38,699 nucleotides of DNA, taken from the NCBI GenBank assembly GCA_964524755.1, contig CAZGDR010000014.1, positions 1-38,699 of the forward strand, given 5' to 3'. Origin of the DNA: JAQVOO01 sp964524755 (GTDB lineage Bacteria; Spirochaetota; Spirochaetia; Sphaerochaetales; Sphaerochaetaceae). The notes beneath the pieces are model-generated. The model made no database searches and was not told where the DNA came from. It saw only the letters and a list, made by a program, of their open reading frames with translations. Both the position numbers and the translations under genes were made by a program. Shown in pieces: positions 32,779 through 38,699 of this stretch; the stretch's first letter is position 1; every line of letters begins with the position of its first letter.

Positions 32779-33747
32779 CTATTCCATAGGATATTTCATT
32801 TTCCACTGGACTCTGAGAGTATCCATAAGGCCCATAACACGAAGAATCTCACTATGTGGCATCTGAGGACATTCGACTGATTTAGAACGAATAGCTTCAA
32901 AACAAGCCTGAACCTGATATTCGAATCCAGTAATTTGTGGTGGCTGAGAGACCTCTTTAATCAGTTTATGCTCTGTATCAAACACCCGTATCACCTCAGG
33001 ATTATTGATATTCTTCACTTCAATGTAGCCCTTATCACCAAAAATCATACCACGCCGATCGGTACTCGCCATTTGGCTTGAATGGAGCATTGCCATTGCT
33101 TTTCCCTTATACTCGAAAACGATACTATTTTGAGCATCTACTCCAGTTTCAGTAAACATGACACTTGAATCAATTTTTTCAATCTGGTCGCCTAGCACCA
33201 TCAAAGCAAAGTTAATGGTATACACACCTACATCTAGCAAAGCACCTCCAGCAAGATGGGGATCTGCCATACGAGGAACATGGTGTATGACATACCCAAG
33301 ATTAGCTGTTAAAGATTTTACTTCTCCAATAATACCAGAGCTGAGCACATCGTCTAACATTTTTCGCATGGGTAGATACCGCGTCCAGATAGCTTCTGCC
33401 AGGAGAAGCTTCTTTTCTCGGGCAAGGTTAATAACTTCTTCAGCTTGCGTTGCGTTTACCGTAAATGATTTCTCACACAACACAGGCTTATTATGATTAA
33501 GGGCTAGTTTAATGTGCTCATAATGATGGGAATGGGGTGTAGCTATGTAAACCAGATCGACTTTAGGATCTGTTAATAAAGCTTCATACGAACCATAAGC
33601 CTTGTCCATTTTAAAATCTGAGGCAAATTTTTCTGCTTTTTCCAATGATCTAGAAGCAATTGCATACGCTGTTGCCTCGTTCATCCCATTCACGGTTAAC
33701 GCCATTTTTCGAGCAATATTTCCCGCCCCAAGTATACCTATTCGCAT
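32779..33747 (-). CDS. Gfo/Idh/MocA-family oxidoreductase (second copy)
   Basis: A 322-residue dehydrogenase distinct from the one at 13801. Rossmann start IGILGAGNIARKMA, VDLVYIATPHSHHYEHIKLAL and VLCEKSFTVN, where the usual EKP proline is serine. The catalytic-domain block MADPHLAGGALLDVGVYTINFAL matches the dihydrodiol-dehydrogenase-like branch, with D and Y at the expected positions. The substrate is probably a sugar or inositol derivative. It is the last gene of a loose row with the aldolase-like and HAD genes (gaps of 57 to 60 bp). The ATG has GAGGAG 6 bases upstream. Confidence 0.85.
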   Translation of the reverse strand: MRIGILGAGNIARKMALTVNGMNEATAYAIASRSLEKAEKFASDFKMDKAYGSYEALLTDPKVDLVYIATPHSHHYEHIKLALNHNKPVLCEKSFTVNATQAEEVINLAREKKLLLAEAIWTRYLPMRKMLDDVLSSGIIGEVKSLTANLGYVIHHVPRMADPHLAGGALLDVGVYTINFALMVLGDQIEKIDSSVMFTETGVDAQNSIVFEYKGKAMAMLHSSQMASTDRRGMIFGDKGYIEVKNINNPEVIRVFDTEHKLIKEVSQPPQITGFEYQVQACFEAIRSKSVECPQMPHSEILRVMGLMDTLRVQWKMKYPME

Positions 33748-33807
33748 ATAACACTCCTCTTTTGCACAAGAATCTCCCGATTCAACTGCTATAGTATGAT
33801 AAAACTG

Positions 33808-34416
33808 CTAATTCAGGGCAGCTTTCCGAAAAGCCTGCGTAATGAGAGACCATTGATGATTGGCTACCAAAATGGGATCAATCATCCAACTCCCTGTTAC
33901 CGCGAGAACATATTGATTAGCAAGGTAGGATTTCACTGTTTGTTCAGTAATACTTCCGGCCACTATACATTGTAACCCAAATTGGTTACCAAGTTTATCT
34001 ATGGCTCTCAAGCCGCCCAGTTTTTCAATGGGGTAGAATCCCAAAACTTTTACATTATAGGTAACGGCAAGAAGCCCCTCTTTAGTTACTGGATATACAG
34101 CAACACTCTGCTGTTGGCACAACTCTACCATTTGTGGATCGAAGATAGGAGAAAAGATAAAACGAGCGCCAGCCTCTATTGCATTACGAGCCTCTCCCAT
34201 AGTTTGTACATTCCCACCGCCCACCAGCAAATCAGGAAATCTAGCGGCTAAAGCACGTAATAACTCTAGGCCATCACTTTCTTGTTGTGAAACATTGGCA
34301 GCCGGCAAACCGCCGGCTAGTAAAGCTTCCCCTAAAGCAGAAGCTTGTTCAACTGTGACTGACTTTATCATCGGTATACAACGTATTTGAGTTAATCGTT
34401 TGGTCGTAGTCTCCAT
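33808..34416 (-). CDS. KDPG-aldolase-fold protein lacking the catalytic lysine
   Basis: A 202-residue protein that follows the KDPG/KHG aldolase family end to end (ALLAGGLPAANV, AIEAGARFIFSP, VLGFYPIEKLGG, VTGSWMI). The residues that do the chemistry in E. coli Eda are changed: Schiff-base lysine K133 is G126, E45 is N41, R49 is Q45, and the phosphate-binding PTGGI is VAGSI. The usual PGxxTPTE segment is also replaced (YPVTKEG). It therefore should not cleave KDPG by the known mechanism. It may be a non-enzymatic or re-purposed family member. GGAGGA lies 5 bases before the ATG; it sits between a HAD phosphatase and an oxidoreductase. Confidence 0.85.
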   Translation of the reverse strand: METTTKRLTQIRCIPMIKSVTVEQASALGEALLAGGLPAANVSQQESDGLELLRALAARFPDLLVGGGNVQTMGEARNAIEAGARFIFSPIFDPQMVELCQQQSVAVYPVTKEGLLAVTYNVKVLGFYPIEKLGGLRAIDKLGNQFGLQCIVAGSITEQTVKSYLANQYVLAVTGSWMIDPILVANHQWSLITQAFRKAALN

Positions 34417-34473
34417 CTACTTCCTCCCCCTATGCACCACTGTAATGCATAAAGGGGCACCGGTAAAGAAAGA

Positions 34474-35256
34474 TTAGCGCCAGTTTAATAATGCTTCTAC
34501 CCCTTCTGCGAACCCCTCGCCTCCCTCATGTGTGGTAACAAAGGTGGGCAAGACATCCATAAACTCTGCGTATTTAATCACATTGGCAACTCCCACAGAA
34601 GAGGGGAAATGGGTGAACATGGGCTCGTCATTGGGAGAGTCTCCAAAGAACAGCACCTGCTGAATATCACTTGTGTCATTATAACCAAATCGGTTATGTA
34701 AAAAATGGCTAGCCATACTCAACTTATCATATTGACCCATCCAGGTATTAACATGGATAGAACTAATTTTCGCGATCGCTCCCATCTCTTCACAGATATC
34801 TTTAATCTCTTGAGCAACTGAAAGTGGTAAGTAAGGCTCTTCTTCTGCAAAATCGATAGCTACATCGAACATCCTGGAGAACTGATCACCAGCAATTCTA
34901 GATTCTGGAATCTCAGAGAGAACTCGGGTAGTTATTCGCTGCAGAGTATCATGGGTATTATTAATGGCTTGGTCATGGTAGATTCGTTTCACCCGTCCTG
35001 CTTCTTCCCAGAATACGAGAGCACCATTTTCTCCTACAACGCCATCGACCGGCCACTGCCTGGCAATGAGGTCGCACCAACCTGCTGGGCGCCCAGTAAT
35101 TGGAATCACCTTTAATCCAGCGTCGTGCAGTTGCCATAAAGCCGAATAAGCGATCGCCGGTAATTTACCTGCGGTCGTTATGGTGTCATCGATGTCCATC
35201 AATACATACCGTATATTTTGTGCAGTTTTAGCATCCAATTCCCTAATGTGTTGCAT
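34474..35256 (-). CDS. HAD-IIB family sugar phosphatase
   Basis: A 260-residue cytoplasmic HAD hydrolase of the Cof/SPP type. Motif I is YVLMDIDDTIT (nucleophile and acid aspartates), motif II is IPITGRPAGWCDL and motif IV is FGDSPNDEPMF, with a type IIB cap between them. Such enzymes dephosphorylate sugar phosphates (sucrose, trehalose or mannosylglycerate phosphates among them). I start at the ATG at 35256 with GGGAG 7 bases upstream rather than at 35310, whose extra 18 residues are unlike the family. It is 57 bp upstream of the KDPG-aldolase-like gene and may share a transcript. Confidence 0.87.
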   Translation of the reverse strand: MQHIRELDAKTAQNIRYVLMDIDDTITTAGKLPAIAYSALWQLHDAGLKVIPITGRPAGWCDLIARQWPVDGVVGENGALVFWEEAGRVKRIYHDQAINNTHDTLQRITTRVLSEIPESRIAGDQFSRMFDVAIDFAEEEPYLPLSVAQEIKDICEEMGAIAKISSIHVNTWMGQYDKLSMASHFLHNRFGYNDTSDIQQVLFFGDSPNDEPMFTHFPSSVGVANVIKYAEFMDVLPTFVTTHEGGEGFAEGVEALLNWR

Positions 35257-35351
35257 GTAGTTTCTCCCGTTGCTCTCTTTATGTAGGCAAAGCATACCCA
35301 AACGCATCAATTTGTTAAAGAGATGTAACGATTATCTCTATGTTTTTGTAG

Positions 35352-37481
35352 CTATCGTGCCATACCTTCAAAAACGAGGCTTCGGGGCTCTAATTTACCT
35401 GCCGAATACCCCCAAATACTGGCATACTCTGCAGGGTCCTCCCCTAGTTGTTCGATTTGGTGAAGATAGCGGGCAATCGATTTCGATTCTATAATTACGA
35501 TGGAACCCATTTTTGCAATTATTGGACTATGGGCTCTACTGTGATCGAATTCAAACTTCAGAATTCTACGCCCATCATGGGTAATACCTATCGTACGGTA
35601 GGTATTACTTTTGCCCACCCCAGGTAAATTAATCGTATTTCGATCGGTGGCAATAAAAGGGATTTCATCCGCTTCTCGGATAGAATTTATATGGTCGACC
35701 ATGTGCGCCGCATCAGTTACAAAGGAACGCAGTGTACTATAATACCGTAAATCAACGCGACCAATAGATTTTTCCTCTATTTGCTCCTGCATAGAACGAG
35801 GGTTATTGGCAAACAACTCACGATTTTCTTTAAACCCCTTAACGGTGAAAGTATAATAGGGCAACACCCCTAAGTCGTTCATTACTTTTCTCAATTTAGC
35901 CGAATGACCACGCCTACTGGCAGCTACCGTAAAAACTTCTTGGTTAGTAACAGCCCAACCCGCGCTTAATAATTTGGTGATAGCTTTAGCTGAGTCAAAC
36001 GAGACTTCCATGGCACTTGAGAAATGGGTCTGGATTATACACTGAGAGATCCCGATTGCTTGGGCATCTTTTTTAAATGTACGTAGCACTTCAATGAGAT
36101 CTTTGGTAATTCGTTGTGGGAGATAAATTGGTAATTTAGTACCTAAGCGTACCCGCTTGAATTCAGCCAAGCGTTTATCAGGGCTACGCATCTCATTATC
36201 GTGGCGTTTGTCGCGAGCCATCTGTAACACAGCATCTAAGATCTTTTGTAAAGAGGTAACTGAACTCATCAATGCATCCCCACCAGTAATGAGGATATCT
36301 TCTAAGAACGGGTCAGTCCTAAAATAATGCATGGCTTCATGCAACTTTTCACTCCAAGTTTTTTTTGGTCGTAACGTATCAAGGTTAAAGTTAAATCGAC
36401 CATTTTGAAAATCATACATGCGCTGACAATATGCACATAATCCTCCGCAAGCCCTCCCCATGGTATCGGGAATAAAGATTGCTACATTAGGATAACGGCG
36501 ATGAATATTGTGGGAAGGGAGGATCCAACCGGCTTCATTGGGTTTTCCTGGCTCGACCACATCTTCTTTTTCCCAGGCATGGATGTTGCCAAACTCATCT
36601 ACTAAGTCTTGGCTATAAAAGAGGTAACTACGGAGGGCTTCATCGGCAAAGGGGTGTTCTCTTGCATGCACAGGGCGAGTATCAATGAGAGAGAGGAAAT
36701 AAGGGGTCGCAAAGACAGGTATCCCTTTCGCTTCCCCCTCCTTCATAATATTCATCGTGCTCTCATCTAGTGAGTTAGCTAAATATGTTTGTAACTCAGC
36801 GGCACTTCGTACCGCGTAGCGAAGATGGAAGCGGTCCTCACTCCACCATTTAAGCACTTGCTGACGAGCTTCTTCATCACTTACTCCAGGTTTGAAACGA
36901 TAGAAGGTTGATTCACGCTCATCTTTGATACGCTTCACAAGCAGTTCAACAATCCGTTCTTTGTTCGTGGCTCTCCATGCGAGAACATCGGCATCTAGCC
37001 CGGAAGGGTGACGGTTCATCCAAGTAATCACTTGGCTGCGAGATGGTATATTCTGCTTTTCAAGGCCATTTAATTGGCGCAGCAGGTGGAGGATATCGAG
37101 AACAAAATCGATTGTTACATTACACTCTTCGTTTCGAAATAGCTTACGTACAAGAGCAATTGGTTGTGAGATTATTTCTTGGTCATACAAGTTTCCATCT
37201 TTAAAAGTCTTACCCTCATGATCGAGGAAATCCATTATTCTAATAAATGCAAAAGAACGCCATGTTAAATGGAAGAAGGAGGATTCATCATCATCTGTAC
37301 CGACATAGTAGTCCCACGCTTTAGGGAAATCTTGTTGCATAATCTCGCGGTAGTGGTTTCGAAGGGTCTCTATAAGTGCAGAATTAGAGAGAGCATCGTC
37401 TCTCATATAACCCATGATTACCGGGTTCTCCTCCTGTATTGTAGCTATCAGTGCGGAGATCTTACTTGTAGATATATCCAT
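35352..37481 (-). CDS. KamA-family radical SAM protein (lysine 2,3-aminomutase-like, long form)
   Basis: A 709-residue radical SAM, PLP-type enzyme. Core features of lysine 2,3-aminomutase are present: the cluster motif CGGLCAYC (C345, C349, C352), the SAM-binding LITGGDALM (397-405), the strand QTHFSSAMEV (484-493) and a PLP-lysine candidate K624 in NLPGVGKSN. It exceeds the usual roughly 400-470 residues by an N-terminal region of about 320 residues with no motif I recognise, rich in charged helices. The amino acid acted on is unknown. Perfect -35, 17-bp spacer and -10 end 6 nt before the ATG (leaderless). First gene upstream of the HAD, aldolase-like and oxidoreductase genes. Confidence 0.85.
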   Translation of the reverse strand: MDISTSKISALIATIQEENPVIMGYMRDDALSNSALIETLRNHYREIMQQDFPKAWDYYVGTDDDESSFFHLTWRSFAFIRIMDFLDHEGKTFKDGNLYDQEIISQPIALVRKLFRNEECNVTIDFVLDILHLLRQLNGLEKQNIPSRSQVITWMNRHPSGLDADVLAWRATNKERIVELLVKRIKDERESTFYRFKPGVSDEEARQQVLKWWSEDRFHLRYAVRSAAELQTYLANSLDESTMNIMKEGEAKGIPVFATPYFLSLIDTRPVHAREHPFADEALRSYLFYSQDLVDEFGNIHAWEKEDVVEPGKPNEAGWILPSHNIHRRYPNVAIFIPDTMGRACGGLCAYCQRMYDFQNGRFNFNLDTLRPKKTWSEKLHEAMHYFRTDPFLEDILITGGDALMSSVTSLQKILDAVLQMARDKRHDNEMRSPDKRLAEFKRVRLGTKLPIYLPQRITKDLIEVLRTFKKDAQAIGISQCIIQTHFSSAMEVSFDSAKAITKLLSAGWAVTNQEVFTVAASRRGHSAKLRKVMNDLGVLPYYTFTVKGFKENRELFANNPRSMQEQIEEKSIGRVDLRYYSTLRSFVTDAAHMVDHINSIREADEIPFIATDRNTINLPGVGKSNTYRTIGITHDGRRILKFEFDHSRAHSPIIAKMGSIVIIESKSIARYLHQIEQLGEDPAEYASIWGYSAGKLEPRSLVFEGMAR

Positions 37482-37487
37482 AAGAAC

Positions 37488-37516
37488 AGAATACCCGTCG
37501 TCTATTCTGTTGTCAA
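37488..37516 (-). promoter_or_regulatory. Promoter giving a probable leaderless mRNA (KamA-like gene)
   Basis: Minus-strand perfect TTGACA (37511-37516), 17-bp spacer, TATTCT (37488-37493), then exactly 6 nt to the ATG at 37481. No Shine-Dalgarno sequence. The best-supported leaderless candidate in the window. Confidence 0.65.
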
Positions 37517-37693
37517 TCTTTTAAATAGATATCATTAATTCATTATGCCAAATATAATTACAAAAATCATAAAATGCAAAACTACACAGGACCTTGCTTC
37601 TTTATACTCTACGCAGTACAGCCGAGCAACTTTTTCAACAATCTTGTTTGTAATATTTGAGGCCAATACTTTCATTTCTGACGGTTCTCTACA

Positions 37694-38635
37694 TTATTTT
37701 TCAGCCAAGACCTTTTGTTTTTTCACACTCTTAGGTGCATCTGTTCTACGCAATTGTACCATGACTACACCTGTGAGGATGATTACGGCACCCACCATTT
37801 GCATAAAGTTTAATACATCATGGAATATGATGGCGCTCAGGATGGTCACGATGACTGGTGGTAAGTTCCCATAGACGGAAACTTTCGTACTACCAATATT
37901 TTTTATGGCATAGTTCCATAAAATATTGGCCAATAAAAATGCAATTAGTCCTGAATAGAGAGCACAAAGCCACGCTATTGAATCTACTTCAGAGACGACT
38001 ATACTTCTCATATCTTTAAAAAATACTCCTAAATAGATGAGCACAGATACAGCCATAGCTAACCCAGTTATCTGTAAAGGTGGATAACGTTTCATGTACG
38101 GGCGTAAAAAAGTGGTATTTATTGCATAGCCAAATTCAGCCGCAACGACGAATATTATTCCCTTTAAGGTTGTTTGTGTAGCCGCCTCAGGTTGATGCGA
38201 AGCGAAAGTAATTAATACAAGGCCACCGATGGTAAGGAGAATACCAAAGATTGCTTTCAAGCGAGGGCGTTCTAGCCCAAAAACTAGTGAGAGAACAACT
38301 ACGTGAATAGGCATGGTCGCCATTAAGATGCCACCAAGTGAAGCTGAGGTCTCATCAATACCAATGGGAAATAGAACCTGAAAGATCCCTAATCCTAGAC
38401 AGCCAATACCAACTATTCCCCAAAAATCTCGCTTGGTAAAACGAATTCTCCCGGGCATCCAAAAGGCAAAATAGACCATAAAAGGGAAAGCTATCAACAT
38501 TCGTACACCGCTAAATTGTGGAGCAGTAAGATACTGAAACCCAATTTTAAGGGCTATATTGTTAAAACCCCAGCTCACGGTGATTAAAAACAACACCACA
38601 TGAACCCAACCACCAAACTTACGCTCTCTACCCAT
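37694..38635 (-). CDS. EamA/DMT-family transporter
   Basis: A 313-residue inner-membrane protein with about 10 predicted helices arranged as two EamA repeats. The first repeat opens VHVVLFLITVSWGFNNIALK and ends near GILLTIGGLVLITF; the second starts GIIFVVAAEFGYAINTTFLR and ends GAVIILTGVVMV. Such carriers export or import small metabolites such as amino acids or nucleosides; the substrate is not readable. AGGTGAT lies 5 bases before the ATG, and a candidate promoter (TTGTAA, 18 bp, TATGAT on the minus strand) sits between it and the window edge. The 212-bp gap to the KamA gene holds no other gene. Confidence 0.9.
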   Translation of the reverse strand: MGRERKFGGWVHVVLFLITVSWGFNNIALKIGFQYLTAPQFSGVRMLIAFPFMVYFAFWMPGRIRFTKRDFWGIVGIGCLGLGIFQVLFPIGIDETSASLGGILMATMPIHVVVLSLVFGLERPRLKAIFGILLTIGGLVLITFASHQPEAATQTTLKGIIFVVAAEFGYAINTTFLRPYMKRYPPLQITGLAMAVSVLIYLGVFFKDMRSIVVSEVDSIAWLCALYSGLIAFLLANILWNYAIKNIGSTKVSVYGNLPPVIVTILSAIIFHDVLNFMQMVGAVIILTGVVMVQLRRTDAPKSVKKQKVLAEK

Positions 38636-38699
38636 ACAACATCACCTAGCCTTATATCATAGCCAACCATAGCATGTAGTTACAATTATGGGGAGTCTA

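Noticed and set aside
33808..34416. Entner-Doudoroff pathway aldolase (eda)
   Set aside because: The Schiff-base lysine and catalytic glutamate are missing and no edd gene is nearby.
37545..37874. Plus-strand frame of 109 codons at the end of the EamA gene
   Set aside because: More than half is antisense to the well-supported transporter, and there is no start signal.

Overview
This is a chromosomal window dense in carbohydrate-uptake and sugar-metabolism genes. It most likely comes from a fermentative spirochaete (Spirochaetota, Sphaerochaeta/Treponema-like). The main clue is that all four sugar- or ion-binding proteins start with a signal peptide followed by an A-x-G-x-x-E-like motif (FAQGGKE, FAAGQAE, FARGEAE, FGAGKVE) and lack a lipobox cysteine. 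The mixture of ABC sugar cassettes, a YesMN-type two-component system, an AmmeMemoRadiSam cassette and a long KamA-like radical SAM protein fits the same group. The assignment is an inference. I recognised no rRNA, tRNA, insertion sequence, prophage or CRISPR array.

Layout. 1-3730 (minus strand): a YesM-type histidine kinase, its AraC-type response regulator, and the start of a sugar-binding protein gene whose promoter carries two near-identical boxes. 4164-5168 (plus): a secreted protein of unknown function. 5165-7648 (minus): the operon Memo-like / AMMECR1-like / radical SAM (AmmeMemoRadiSam). 7863-8897: a divergent class I xylose-isomerase-like enzyme. 9021-9208: a possible gene remnant. 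9260-14973 (minus): a five-gene operon of Gfo/Idh/MocA oxidoreductase, TIM-barrel isomerase, and ribose-type ABC transporter (ATPase, permease, binding protein), preceded by a structured leader of about 150 nt. 15280-19143: PHP phosphatase, DeoR regulator, glucosamine-6-phosphate deaminase, PP2C-like phosphatase, DsrE-like protein. 19216-23118 (minus): a Fbp-type ABC transporter. 23321-32020: a LacI regulator convergent with an alpha-glucoside operon of binding protein, two permeases, a GH65 disaccharide phosphorylase fused to beta-phosphoglucomutase, and a GH4 glycosidase. A 16-bp perfect LacI-type operator sits at the operon promoter. 32219-38635: macro-domain protein, a second Gfo/Idh oxidoreductase, a KDPG-aldolase-fold protein without the catalytic lysine, a HAD-IIB phosphatase, the KamA-like protein, and an EamA exporter.

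How it works together. The alpha-glucoside operon makes a coherent route: import of an alpha-glucoside, phosphorolysis to beta-glucose 1-phosphate, isomerisation to glucose 6-phosphate on the same polypeptide, and NAD-dependent GH4 cleavage of other glucosides, with LacI control. The Gfo/Idh plus TIM-barrel operon looks like an oxidation/isomerisation route for another imported sugar or polyol.

Two expression patterns recur. Five genes lack a Shine-Dalgarno sequence and have a -10 hexamer ending exactly 6 nt before the ATG, which suggests leaderless mRNAs. All three complete binding-protein genes are followed within about 25 nt by a perfect 10-11 bp stem-loop.
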